A stretch of 64,000 nt of DNA from Gerris lacustris (taxonomy: Eukaryota; Arthropoda; Insecta; Hemiptera; Gerridae): assembly GCA_951217055.1 (NCBI GenBank), contig OX578281.1, forward strand, positions 15,601,344 through 15,665,343, read 5' to 3'. The notes under the pieces were generated by a model. That model saw nothing but the letters and a program-made list of their open reading frames with translations. It searched no databases and was not told where the DNA came from. The position numbers and the translations under genes are program-made. How positions within the stretch are numbered: position 1 is the stretch's first letter; each line of letters opens with the position of its first letter. Positions 1-11,040 of this stretch are shown in pieces.

Positions 1-185
1 TATCTTGAATCCCCAGGATGGACCATCTAAATTAATCAATATCTTGAATCCCCAGAATGGCCCATCCAATCAATCAATATCTTGAATCCCTAGATTGGAC
101 CATCCAATCAATCAATATCTTGAATCCCCAAAGTGGGCCATCCAATCAAACAATTTCTTGATTTCCCAGAGTCATCTAATCAAAC
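1..185. repeat. 39 bp minisatellite, about 4.5 copies, cut by window start
   Basis: The motif tatcttgaatccccag followed by a tggaccatccaatcaa stretch recurs every 38-39 bp. Copies differ by several substitutions, so the array is not young. It runs off the left edge, so its full length is unknown. Confidence 0.9.
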
Positions 186-213
186 AGTAAATTCCATGGC
201 GAATTTTTATTTT

Positions 214-526
214 TGTATTGATGGATATTGCATAGATGTGAATAAAACTTGTTGCTTATAACGTTAATGACTTCATAAGTGAGTAAACTTTTAGTTTTTC
301 TAATTTTAGATTATTATTATTAATGGATAAACTACTATATGAAATTATAGAAGAAACATCTTTAAACCAAGCATAATTAATTGATATATGTATATATACT
401 AATAGGAATGTGTAATTGATAGGTTTGTTTTAGTTAATAAAAGGCTGAAGATGACCCTGGTTAGGGTCGAAACGTTTAGAAGCAACATGTTGTACATAGT
501 TTATTCACACCTGCAATATCCATCAA
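214..526. mobile_element. Inverted-repeat element with hammerhead-like motif (locus 1)
   Basis: The left arm (about 218-265) is the reverse complement of the right arm (about 471-526). Both share ttgatggatattgca, a gtgaataaa stretch, a gttgctt word and aacgtt. The right arm is preceded by a hammerhead-like core; in the left arm the hairpin is deleted or decayed. The same architecture occurs at 13271-13525 and 54264-54694, and resembles the inverted terminal repeats of Penelope-like elements. No reverse transcriptase is seen nearby. Confidence 0.5.
436..506 (+). ncRNA. Hammerhead-ribozyme-like motif
   Basis: CTGAAGA at 445-451 is followed by one extra T, a perfect 6 bp stem GACCCT/AGGGTC closed by GGTT (453-468), then GAAA (469-472) and a self-complementary ACGT. 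This matches the order CUGANGA, helix II, GAAA, short helix III of type I hammerheads. One nucleotide more than canonical separates the first core strand from helix II. A good helix I next to the core is not evident; only a distal AATAAA/TTTATT pairing (about 436-442 with 500-505) is seen, so this copy may be inactive. Confidence 0.35.
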
Positions 527-749
527 CAAGAAAATCATCATTAAATATAAGAATAAGAAGGTAAACTTAATGATTATGATTTACCAGTAAACTTCTTAAA
601 TTAAATAGTGTGGACTATGCTTCAGGGAATAACCCAATTCGGCTTTATACATTTCATTGCCAGTGGCCGTAATAAAATCAACAAATCAAAGAATTATAAT
701 GCTGAAAGATGCTTCTTCGTAAAAATAATATGCAGGATTTAGGTCTAAT

Positions 750-1035
750 TAGGGAGCCGGCGTAGCAATGCCATTAAATTACTTACTACGCCTGCTCAGT
801 CATCAATGAATCAAGGGAGGCACGAGGTCGTGGGTTCGATTCCTCACCGTGATGCTCTGATTTATATGGCTCACTATTGATCACATCATATTCGCTTCGG
901 CAGTACAATGTAAAGAGGTATGATGTGTGAAGTGGCTGGAACTCTCTACCACGGGAATAGTTAAATTGGCCTAAAATATGGCCTAATTGCTAGGTTCCAA
1001 CAAGTGGTTCGTCCTACCCGTCTAGTACTAGTACT
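750..1035 (+). mobile_element. Possible tRNA-derived SINE
   Basis: GGGTTCGATTCC at 832-843 matches the pol III B box, and a weaker A-box-like word, gtagcaatgcc, lies about 70 bp upstream (762-772). The block is GC-richer than its surroundings and continues into a non-tRNA body. No clear A-rich tail or target duplication is visible, so the call rests on the B box. Confidence 0.35.
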
Positions 1036-1877
1036 AGCACCTTACTACTACTAGATTTAATTAAAGATCAATTGTTTTAGACGACTCTTTAGATTTTTCT
1101 AAAGATAGTGACGAGGTCTAAGTATAGAAAATTCATTTTTCTCATTGATTGATGATCAACTAAGTGGACATATAGAGTGCCCATTCATCTTCTGTCTTGT
1201 ATTAACCTAATATTCTGTTGATTGAGGGCGATAGACTGAGTTTGTACAATGGAGAACCTACGAGGTTTAAATTTGTAGAGAAGATTTAAAACCCAAAACT
1301 TTTGGTTTAACACCTGAAACTTAACTAAATGCAAGTGGAAATAGATCACTTTTGTTTTTAACAACTTAAAATTCACATTTACATGAACAAAAAATTAAAA
1401 ACAAAGATGAGATCACGGCAAAGAGAGAAAAATTAAAAAAAGTGAACGTTGTTAATTATAAGTAGAAGGAAGAAGGTGGGTAAGGCGTGTGAAGAAGGTG
1501 AAGTTTACAGGACGAAACCGAGAGTCGTGTTGAGGTTAGGGTTAGGGGTACCAAGAGCGCGGGAAATCTTAACAACTTCCACAGCTAACTCAAACAAGAA
1601 TTATACAATGGATAGTTTATATAGATGACTGTGAGACGATTCACCGCTTCCTTTCTCACAACTTCAAAAAATAACTTCTTTACAACTTCTTAAAACTTAC
1701 CAACAGCTACAAAAATTATAACTAAATGCTTCTATTCTGATTCATCTTGAACAATGCAAGGACTCGATTTAGTTTTGTTTTTTTCAGGGTGTTATTTAGT
1801 ATTGTTTGCTTATTTAAAATCAAAACTATTCACAAGGAAGATAAAAGTCGTCGATCTTAAAAGACGTAAACAAAACT
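1036..1877. other. AT-rich stretch, no supported gene
   Basis: It begins with a tagtactagtactag micro-palindrome. The single minus-strand open frame (1185-1376) is low complexity and has no domain. Around 1528 a two-copy ttaggg-like word occurs, far too short to be telomeric. Confidence 0.6.
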
Positions 1878-2330
1878 AGGATTAAAGAAAGAAGTCTTTA
1901 CTCTACAAGTAACTCTATTTTACTATGCAGGCTTTCCACCAATAGATGGATTAAAGATAGAAGCCTTCACTCTACAAGTAACTCAATTTTACTAAGCAGG
2001 CTTTCCACCAATAGATGGATTAAAGAAAAACGTCTTCACTCTACAAGTAACTCTATTTTACTAAGCAGGCTTTCCACCAATAGATGGATTAAAGAAAGAA
2101 GTCTTCACTCTACAAGTAACTCTATTTTACTAAGCAGGCTTTCCACCAATAGATGGATTAAAGAAAGAAGTCTTCAGTCTACAAGTAACTCTATTTTACT
2201 AAGCAGGCTTTCCACCAATAGATGGATTAAAGAAAGAAGTCTTCACTCTACAAGTAACTCTATTTTACTAATCAGGCTTTCCACCAATAGATGGATTAAA
2301 GAAAGAAGTCTTTACTCTACAAGTAAGAAT
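1878..2330. repeat. 69 bp minisatellite, about 6.5 copies
   Basis: The unit contains ggattaaagaaagaagtctt, ctctacaagtaactc and caggctttccaccaatag. Spacing measured at ctacaagt is exactly 69 bp (2041, 2110, 2179). It ends in a short run of ctaagtatctaag units. Confidence 0.95.
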
Positions 2331-2514
2331 CTAAGTATCTAAAGACGTCTAAGTATCTAAGTATCTAAGAATCTAAAGCTAAGTAAGAAATCTTAAAATT
2401 TACTAAAAAAATAAATAAATTATACAAGAATTAACAAAGTAATCGGAGGCGATAATTTAGGCAGGAATTCACACTTCGATATGTTTGCCGTCAAAGAACT
2501 AAGTAAACCGATGT

Positions 2515-2915
2515 GGGAGCGTCTATGGAGGTAACTACCCCCAAGAACTCTGAAAAAAACGTGAAAATAAAAATCATTTCTTGAAAACGGTTCCAACGAT
2601 TTTGATTAAATACTTCTAAAATGTAGTCCATTTAAATAATAATCTAAAATATAAGCCGTTTTCCCGGGAAAAATCTAGTTCCTGAGAAAATAGTTTTAAT
2701 CGCGGACGGAGACAGGCCGGGTCCGATTCCCCGCCGAGGAGAAGTTATTTTTACGATTAATTTTGACAAAATGTTTAATAATAATTAAAATGTATCTACG
2801 AAAACTAATAAATGGAAATCACTAGGATAAGTAATCATGAACTCGTATATTATATGAGAAAGTTTGTCTGAGTTGTCTCGGACCGATATTTTTCATTTAT
2901 GTTTTTAACTTGACT
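2515..2915. repeat. Dispersed repeat, copy 1 (second copy at 23545-24015)
   Basis: It shares long ordered blocks with the 23.5-24.0 kb copy: a cgaaaacggttcc-like word, tctaaaatgtagtccattta, taagccgttttcccgggaaa, ccccgccgagg and gagttgtctcggaccgat. This copy carries an extra segment with gggtccgattcccc, which resembles a pol III B box. Class unknown. Confidence 0.75.
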
Positions 2916-5320
2916 CATACGATTTGGCGGTGAAACGTTCATTTTAAAGCAAACAAGAAAGAGCTTTGAAAAAATAATAAACACGTGAAGAATAACCTTT
3001 ACTTTGTAATAGTATAGCCTTAAAAATAAAACTACCCTATTTCGATAAATCCCACGAAAAACATAACATTAATAGGAAAGTTCCTCTTCATTGTGACTGA
3101 CAATATGATTTTCTGTATGAGTAATCATAGAGAAAATCATATGGTATTGAAAGATTTAAATTAGCTTGTAACAAAATCATTAGGGAAGACATACAAAAAA
3201 TCACGTATTGGAAAGTGGCATTTAACGTTGTGAATACGTCTAGAAGCCTAGATATTATATGTATTGTGTAAAATCAAAGTATTTTCTAGAAATTATATAA
3301 TGATTTATGGTTGATTTTAAGTAATCGATTGAGGTGTTAATTGACTGACTTTTCTGACATTTAATGTGTCAATATTCAAATAACGTTCTTGTTAATTTGT
3401 TTTGATTAACCAATCATTATCAATATCCACCTAGGCTTCTGAAATTTTCATTTAATGTTGTTTGACATATTATTTTCATTCTTTCCTAGAATAATAATTG
3501 TGTTTTGTTTTATAACAATATAGTATTGTATAGACTAAACTGTGTTTATCTCAAGAGGTTATGGGCCCAGCACGCTTCCACTGCAATATATTGAATTCAT
3601 TATTAAAACCCTTTAAGGTTGTGACATCTTGAAGCCTATATATTATTATTTTATTGTTTTCAGACGTGTGAGGCATGTTCTTCACTAATAAAGTAATCAA
3701 TTGAGGTGTTAATTTGCCTAACTTTTCAGACATATAATGTGCTAATACTCAAATAACGTTCTTAAAGAAGGAAACAATAATTTCATGTTCCATACAAATA
3801 GTTGAATTAATTATTAAAAGATATTCAAATCAAAAATTATAATCAGATCTTTATTTAACCTTTCCAATGTCTTTAACAAACAAAATCAACTCTACTAAAA
3901 CAAACAGTTAAAACCTTGTATAGTATACACACTCGATAATTTCAATTATGCATTTTTTTAACAGACTTTTTCTCAGGAAACCACACCATTGGAAAAAATA
4001 TATCTAAATGCAAATTAACGACAGTACAAACTAAACATTAGTTATCTGATTTTTTGTTCGGTGTATATCTTTAATAAGCTATCAGCTTTCTCGAACCTGT
4101 GGATCGAGCAAATAGGATAGCGTGCGTTCATTTACGCAATTTTTCTACACAAGGCTATTATATACATGTAATTTTTCACTTTAACTAAATCCACCTCATA
4201 AACACAGCAGCATATAATGTAATAAGATAAATGTAGGAAGGTTTTTTTTTTTGCTAAAAAGAAATAATTTTTAAAATGAAAGAAGAGAGTTGGAGGACAA
4301 ATATTATTTTTTTTATCTTTAAATCGAACAATTCAAAGCTAATTAATAAGACTGAAAATGTTTTTTTATTTTATTTATTATTGTTTAGTCTTTAATAAAT
4401 TCTTCACGTATTACAGAATAGATTGCCATTAGTTAATTGTTCTTATAATTGTTTAATGTTTTCAAAACACTAATTAAAATATATTAAAATTCTGTAAATC
4501 TTTGCATTATGATTCAAATTAAAGAAGTATCTACAGGAAATAATTCATTTAATGGTTTTGCAAGTATAGAGAGGTCTAAGAATGAATGAAATTCATACAA
4601 TCTATTTACATTTTTATACTCAAAGCAACTTCTGAATAAACATTTTATAATTTTATCATTCAAAGAAGCAACATTTGAAATCTTAAAGAAAAATATCGAG
4701 AAGCTAAAACCATTTGAGTAGAAATTTATAATATACAGCATACAAACACAAGAGACAAAAGGTATTATTGGAAATCCGGAGACTGATAAAAGTTTGGATC
4801 TTATATGTATTTGGTTTTAGCGGGAGTCAGGTAGGGGGAGAAGAGCTGAAGTCTTCCATAGAATATTTGCTATGCTATACACTAATGCAGAATGAGCTAT
4901 AACTTTTTTTTAAATTTAATAAGTTTGTGTAACTGGTACTATTACAAAAGTTACGTTGTACACAAATATATTATCGTAGCCTCAAACTGATAACTCAATT
5001 ATAGAAAGTTCAAAAAGCTTTTGGGAGAACTTAAGACAAAACTTCAAATGTCATTTTTAAGGAAGTTACGAGAAGCCAAATTCGTATAAATTATTACTAT
5101 ACATGTATTTGTTAACCAGATAGGCCATTCTTTTAAGATGTTATGAAGAAGTCAAATTTTAGGAAACATTTTTCTTATTTGCTGTCTTCAATCATTTTCA
5201 TTTTGCCTGATATATTTAGACCGGCACTTCTCTTAAAGAAGTAAATTACATTTTAATTAAATAATATATTGTGCAATAATCATAGATTATTCTTTTAAAA
5301 TTAGATTTTTTAAATAAACT
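2916..5320. other. AT-rich stretch with one duplicated segment
   Basis: There is no supported gene. A segment of about 78 bp is present twice in direct orientation (about 3322-3400 and 3690-3768), with a shared ttgaggtgttaatt word and a shared caaataacgttctt ending. The minus-strand open frames at 3551-3733 and 4514-4741 are AT-driven and show no domain. Confidence 0.6.
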
Positions 5321-5324
5321 TCCA

Positions 5325-5395
5325 CTAATCCGGCGTTTTCGTAAATCCGGCAGTCCTTTGGTCTGATATCTGCCGGATTATTGAAGGAATACAGT
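5325..5395 (-). mobile_element. Terminal fragment of a pogo/Tigger-like DNA transposon
   Basis: On the minus strand the block starts at a TA and reads tactgtattccttcaataa, then contains several ATCCGGC words, a layout typical of pogo-group terminal repeats. Only one end is visible; no transposase or matching second end was found within the next kilobase. Confidence 0.4.
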
Positions 5396-5519
5396 ACATA
5401 CAATATTAAAATAATAAGTGACTATATTAGAGTGTTAATTTCATACGATATTCATACGAAATTATTCTCAGAACAAATTATTTTACTTAGTAGAGAGCTA
5501 CTGACGATCGGATGCTACG

Positions 5520-5925
5520 TATCGAAGTGAAATGTTATCTGGTTTGTCTGCAGAGGTTTGCTAGTACTGAGGTGAAAAGTTGTCTTGTCTTTCAGCAGAC
5601 ACTTGCTAGAATTGAGGTGAAAAGTTATCTGGTCTGTCGGCAGAGGTTTGCTAGTATTGAGGTGAAAAGTTATCTGGTCTATCTGCAGAGGTTTGGTAGT
5701 ATTGAGGTGAAAAGTTATTTGGTCTGTCGGCAGAGGTTTGCTAGTATTGAGGTGAAAAGTTATCTTGTCTGTTGGCAGAGGTTTGCTAGTATTGAGGTGA
5801 AATGTTATCTTGCCTATCGGCAGAGGTTTGCTAGTATTGAGGTGAAAAGTTATCTGGTCTATCTGCAGAGGTTTGCTAGTATTGAGGTGAAAAGTTATCT
5901 GGTCTGTCGGCAGAGGTTTGGTATA
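5520..5925. repeat. 45 bp minisatellite, about 9 copies
   Basis: The unit contains cagaggtttgctagt, attgaggtgaaaagttatc and tggtctgtcgg. The period is a multiple of three and lacks stops, so both strands carry open frames of about 150 codons made of a 15-residue repeat. I treat these as artefacts, not genes. Confidence 0.95.
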
Positions 5926-6150
5926 AAGGATGATGGCTCTTGGTTTAACTCCAGGTCGGACCTTGGTGATTAGCCCGGGCAGGATGTGACGCAACCCCCT
6001 CCCTGGTCGGCTTGTCCATTGTTGGAAGACTCAGGCATGTTCCCACTACACTCAGTCGAGCCACCTCATACTGTCCCATCCTTCTATGATCGACATCAGC
6101 TGCATTCTAAATCATTGAGTATTTATTGTACCGTCTTATAAAGAAATTTT
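5926..6150. other. GC-richer block after the 45 bp array
   Basis: About 200 bp of more balanced composition (cccgggcaggatgtgacg, accccctccctgg) directly abuts the array and ends in AT-rich sequence with an A run. It could be a retroelement 3' end, but no coding motif is visible. Confidence 0.3.
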
Positions 6151-6598
6151 TCAACTTTAAAGTAAAAAAAAAAAATTAAAAATGTATCATTTTCTAAATT
6201 ATCATTACCTAAATGCTATAAAACCCAGAAGCAACAGTTGAAGAATACAAAAAGATACGAATTTCAAACAGATTATGAGAATATATAATCAAATTAGGTA
6301 GGTATCCACATAGAAAGGATGATTGTTGATGAAAAGAGCCTCATGTTGTACACATTGATAAATGCTCAGAGCTACATTATGATGAAACAACAAAATAACT
6401 CAAAATTTGATTGCAATACTCAAAATTGTCCCCAGACGATGATATCAATTTAAATAAAGCTATTTCTATATTTTTGGTTTGACAATAGAGTGATAAGGTA
6501 TTTACTATTGGTCCGCTTTAAGTCTTAGTAATTTATAATAAATAATTTTTTAAAATATAATCTACTGATTTTATTAATTTTAAAAGACATAATTTATA

Positions 6599-6827
6599 GG
6601 CACTTCTTTAGATTGTTACTCCTCTTATAAAAAACAGAGGGGAGTAACAATTTAAAGAAGGTGAATGGAATGTTCTTCTTTAGACTGTTACTCCCCTTAT
6701 AAAAACAAAAGTGTGATATTCCTTTGTCCTAAAGAGCACTATACTAAATAAACATACCTTTGTCTTAGTAGTTATTTAGCAATAAATTCTAAAAATACAT
6801 AGGGGAGTAACAATCTAAAGAAGTACC
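6599..6827. mobile_element. Palindromic MITE, family M, full copy
   Basis: The terminal inverted repeats read GGCACTTCTTTAGATTGTTA inward and its complement at the right. An inner inverted repeat of the same sequence lies at the left end, forming a hairpin (cttctttagattgttactcc / ggagtaacaatttaaagaag). The body contains a gtgatattcctttgtccta block. No target duplication is clear. Other copies are near 13.6, 30.3, 31.0, 46.9, 53.0 and 57.4 kb. Confidence 0.85.
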
Positions 6828-7074
6828 CCTTAACCTTTATCTCAATAATAAATCAGCCCTCACCCTTTATGATAGACCTTACAGCTATATCTTTTGCGAT
6901 TCCTGAAGAGGTAGGGAACAACAAACTGTTAGTCTTCCGAGTTTGTTCTCTATGAACACTTATGAATGCAGGCAGTAAATTCTAAAAGTAAGTACATAAA
7001 CGATCAAATGCATGTTTTAAACATAGTCATTGTAATCTAAATTGTATATGAATAGATATCATAAAAGAACGACT
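6828..7074. other. AT-rich spacer
   Basis: Nothing recognisable lies between the MITE and the 35 bp array. Confidence 0.5.
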
Positions 7075-7457
7075 ATCCAATGGTAACTATTGTCATTTCC
7101 TATTAGTAGATCCAATGGTAACTATTGTCATTTCCTATTAGTAGATCCAATGATAACGATTGTCATTTCGTATTAGTAGGTCCAATGATAACTATTGTCA
7201 TTTCCTATTTGTAGATCCAATGATAACTATTGTCATTTCCTAATAGTAGATCCAATGATAACTATTGTCATTTCCTATTAGTAGGTCCAATGATAACTAT
7301 TAGGATTTCCTATTAGTAGATCCAATGACAACTTTGTAATTTCCTATTAGTAGATCCAATGATAACTATTGTGATTTCCTATTAGTAGATCCAATGATAA
7401 CTATTGTGATTTCCTATTAGTAGATCCAATGATAACAATTATGATTTCTATTAGTAG
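7075..7457. repeat. 35 bp minisatellite, about 11 copies
   Basis: The unit reads tccaatgataactattgtca then tttcctattagtaga. Scattered substitutions distinguish copies; one copy lacks several bases. Confidence 0.95.
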
Positions 7458-8604
7458 AGTCACAAATCTTTACACGTAATACAAAGTATCAAGATTGTTT
7501 TACTAAACACTTATATTTTACTAAATAATTCCTTCTAATTCTAAATCAAAAAGTTAAGAATCTTAAGTAGTATCACTAAAATAAAATGAACACTAAATTA
7601 ACATGAACTATTATAAAATCTACCTATTTTCAACTATATTAAGTAAGAAATAATAACAGGTAGATCGGAATATTTCTGGATTCAGCGAGATCGTGCATTT
7701 TTACAGAGCTTACATCAAATCTAAGTACTGCTTCGCTGAGATGCACATAAGAACCCAATAACAAATCATTCCGTTATTTTTCATAAAAGGATTAGACAAT
7801 TTCTTTGACCAAAAGTTAAACATAAAAAGAGATAAATAATAATTTTATTCTATGACTTAGTTACTGACATCACCATAATTTTAGTAAAGTCGTGAATTTG
7901 AAAAAAAAAAAAAAAAAAAAGATAAATTTACGCAAGTAAAAGAATAATTTTGATTTAAAAACACACAAAATATGATCTTTTTGTACAAAAATAGTGATTT
8001 TAGAAAGTATGTAATGCAATTATTAATTCGATAAAATACATAATTTCATAATTATAAAATCTAATTTGATTCAAGATTTATTTTTTATTTATAGGTCTAT
8101 ATCGAGTTGTCTTACATCATGGAGTATTTTTTTCTTTTTATGGTTTGTTTGTTATTTTATTTGTAGCGAATTGTAAATGAAAAGTTATAATATATTAAGT
8201 TCTTTTAGATCGAAAGTTATTCAATTTTACACACTATATTACTATATCACTGAAAGAACTAAACACGAGAGACATTTTTGTAAATAAAATAATAGTTAAA
8301 TTATAATTAAATATCAAAATGTAACTAATAATTATTTTTTAAAGAAATGAGGACACACAAATAAAGATTACCTCAATGTGTAAGTAAGAAGATCACAAAC
8401 TAACACTCACCTGAAAAAATATAAATAAATATAATATAAATAAATAAAATTTAATTTTTATGAATCAAATAAACTAATTAGATGAATCGATTATCAAAGA
8501 ATATAAACTTATTGTTCAAACTGATTATTTTTTAGCTTTTTAAACATAGAACATGATCAGTGTGAATGAGAAAGGGATAAGAAGAAAATATGAATAATTT
8601 GACT
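7458..8604. other. AT-rich stretch, poly(A) tract at about 7901-7920
   Basis: No gene or recognisable element. Composition is dominated by A and T with simple-sequence runs. Confidence 0.6.
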
Positions 8605-8925
8605 CCGAGACTGATGAACATCATCAGTTCAAGAAAAATAAAGAAATTATTAAGTTGAAAAAGTATGTAGTCAGATGAACATCATCAGTTCAAGAAAACA
8701 GTTTAAAGAAATTATTAAGTTGAAAAAGTATGTAGTCAGATGAACATCATCAGTTCAAGAAAACAGTTTAAAGAAATTATTAAGTTGAAAAAGTATATAG
8801 TCAGATGAACATCATCAGTTCAAGAAAAAAGTTTAAAGAAATTATTAAGTTGAAAAAATATATAGTCAGATGAACATCATCAGTTCAAGAAAACAGTTTA
8901 AAGAAATTATTAAGTTGAAAAAGTA
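8605..8925. repeat. 65 bp minisatellite, about 5 copies
   Basis: The unit contains agatgaacatcatcagttca, agaaaacagtttaaagaaat and attaagttgaaaaagtat; spacing at agatgaac is 65 bp (8673, 8738, 8803). The frames that overlap it on both strands (8866-9168, 9043-9300) are not supported as genes. Confidence 0.9.
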
Positions 8926-9769
8926 AGTGATTGTCAAATTATTCATTTTGTTTCTTCTCAGTCTGATGATGTATTTCATCAGTTCGAGAAAGAAATAGGA
9001 AATAGAATAAGAGGTTAAATAATTAGGCTCCAAGTCGGAATTATGATACTGATGTCGATGACTGATTATGATAAGCACAAGAGAAAAGTAGGAAGTAAAA
9101 GAAAGAGGCTGAACAATTTTACATCGTACCAGATGAAAATCATCAGTACAAGAAACATAAACTGCCAAAAATTATGGGTGATCATCACTGGGCCAGTCCC
9201 TAACTATCCACCAATTCTGAGCAAAATCGGTTCGTTAGACCTTGAGAAATTGATGTTTGGTGGATTTTTATGTTTGCGCATGCACGGTGGCTACTATTAA
9301 TCCTATTACAATGACATTTATACGGGACTATATAAGGTAAAACCTGAAAAATCCCTGAAAATTTCATTGAAATCGAATGGGAATTATGGAAGTTATGCGT
9401 ATGGAAAGAAACTCACATTTGCACATAACAGAATATATATCTAGCTTCAGCTAAAAATAGTTCAAGATTATAGTTTTTTAAGAAAAAAAAATGAAGAAAG
9501 GCCATATTAAAAATAATTTAACACTTAAATTGAACAAATTAAAACCGCAATTGATTAACCTCTTAATTTAGGCTGAACTTTAGTGCACAAACAAATTAAA
9601 AAAATAAATAAACAGGTCAAGTTTGTGCTGGTCAGCACACAGCGAGGGTCCGTAGGCCACACTATATAGTGTTTAACTGTAAAGTGTATAAACAGTGTTT
9701 TTTTTAAAATGCTAAAAAGCTTACTTTGAACCATTCTAAGGGTCTGATATTCTGAAAACACACTCTGAT
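8926..9769. other. Array flank and dispersed-repeat debris
   Basis: Part of the 65 bp unit survives in degenerate form up to about 9150. At 9165-9420 there is a block with aatcggttcgttagaccttg and a ttcattgaaatcgaatggg word, a style shared with several insect dispersed repeats. No gene is supported. Confidence 0.4.
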
Positions 9770-9862
9770 AATAGTACATTACGCGTCGAGTGAGGAAAGT
9801 TGCATTTTGCATGCGAGTTTTCGCACGAGTTGCGTACCGTACTTTATCTACGATTGTTAGAT

Positions 9863-10027
9863 TTAAATAATAAATACAGAAACAAATAAACTTGCTGTAT
9901 GTAAGTTCGTATCTCTCTCTCTTGATAAAGATGGCATTAATTCATTAGTTGTATTTTTTGCCGAATTAATTATTTCTGGAGGATTATTATTCTCCACATT
10001 TTCGTCTAAGTCACTTGATTCACTCAT
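9863..10027 (-). pseudogene. Frameshifted N-terminal fragment of a Crypton-like tyrosine recombinase
   Basis: The 54-codon frame begins MSESSDLDENVENN and keeps the segment NELMPSLSRER, after which it diverges. Compared with the copy at 63628-63789, this one has two extra bases in a GA run, shifting the frame before the YE..Y.KF motif. An acidic start followed by LMP.LSRERYE..YSKF is the pattern I associate with N-termini of Crypton-type tyrosine recombinases; that link is from memory of the family and needs a search. No catalytic domain is present, so this is not a functional enzyme. Confidence 0.5.
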
Positions 10028-10125
10028 TGTTTTTCACTAAAAACTCGATATAAACAGTTACTTTAATAAAAGAACACCAAATTAGTTTTGTTAAATGTAA
10101 ACAAACTCACTAATCGTGCGTAAAG

Positions 10126-10181
10126 CTGAAGAATTCCTCTTCTTTACCGCACTAGTGTGGTAAAGAAGAGGAATTATTCAG
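10126..10181. repeat. 56 bp near-perfect palindrome in the recombinase-fragment element
   Basis: Two arms of about 26 bp (ctgaagaattcctcttcttt then accgcac) meet at ACTAGT. The same palindrome is at 63475-63530, about 100 bp upstream of the ATG in both copies. It could be a recombinase binding site or a promoter element; this is inference. Confidence 0.85.
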
Positions 10182-10287
10182 AACTATGAGACGCGCATGC
10201 GCAATGAATACAAGTACGTAAATAATCACTTTCTACGCATCTAAACAAAGATATAATGTTTATATTTCGTATCAATCGTAGATATAG

Positions 10288-11040
10288 TATTTTTTTTTTG
10301 CCACTGAACCGGACTACAACCATATAAATACATCAAAAAGACCATAGTTATAAAAAAACGTATTTTGTCAATAAACAATAAAATAATTTTTTTTCTCGAA
10401 ATTTCCAAAAAGTGGTATCTAAGAGTCCTTGGTTTTGCCTACGGACCCTAATTAAGCTTTTTCAAATATATTTAAAACTTAATTGGACGAAATGAAGTTA
10501 TTTCAGAACAAGAAAAGACTTAATTAAAAGTCTAAAACAGTTTAAATAAATAGTGCATTAGTGGTTTATCCTGCTAAGTCGTCTCATATGATATATAAGC
10601 GAAGTGAAGAGCTACTCTACCATTTTTTATTAGAAGGTATTAAATAAATTATACGCTAAACCTGGTTAATGTTAGGTTTGAGCTAAGAGGAAAAAAAGGT
10701 TGTGTTTAAATAATAAGAGGAAGGTTATAAAAGCCAGGGAGGACTGTTATAAAAGATGATCACGTCAAGAGAATCACAGGTTATATTAAGTATACTCAAA
10801 AATAATGGTACTTTATGGAACATATATGTTAAAATATTTTTCTTTTTCCTTTCGTGAGTAATATTTTTTAAATATAGCATATTAAAAGAAATGCCTTTTT
10901 CACATTAGCAAATTAAGTAACCAAGTCATTTTTTTAAATAATCAGATTGTATTGATTTACCATTATTAAATTATAGATAATATAGATTATTTTATATATG
11001 TTTAAAACCGCTTAATAATTACCTATAGATTAATTCAATA
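10288..11040. other. AT-rich stretch, no supported gene
   Basis: Low-complexity A/T sequence; nothing recognisable. Confidence 0.6.

Larger units (their letters stand above)
9770..10287 (-). mobile_element. Non-autonomous element with tyrosine-recombinase N-terminal fragment, copy 1
   Basis: The reverse complement of this block matches 63369-63947 over nearly its whole length. A CTTTATCTACGATTG terminal repeat sits at both 9842-9856 and 10273-10287 (one base different), each flanked by TA. Homology to the other copy continues past 9842 down to about 9770 (cgactcgacgcgtaatgtac on the element strand) but stops sharply at 10287. Internally it has a 56 bp palindrome and the start of a reading frame. 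Confidence 0.75.

Noticed and set aside
1528..1550. ttaggg-like telomeric repeat
   Set aside because: Only two imperfect units; arthropod telomeres would need many more, usually TTAGG.
5512..5994. 153- and 159-codon frames on opposite strands
   Set aside because: Both are translations of the 45 bp minisatellite; the 15-residue period mirrors the DNA period on either strand.
8955..8995. CTGATGA with a TGATG...CATCA hairpin
   Set aside because: No GAAA directly follows the stem; it belongs to the edge of the 65 bp array.
10126..10181. CTGAAGA at the tip of the 56 bp palindrome read as a ribozyme core
   Set aside because: The stem continues through the core bases and no GAAA strand exists; it is a simple palindrome.
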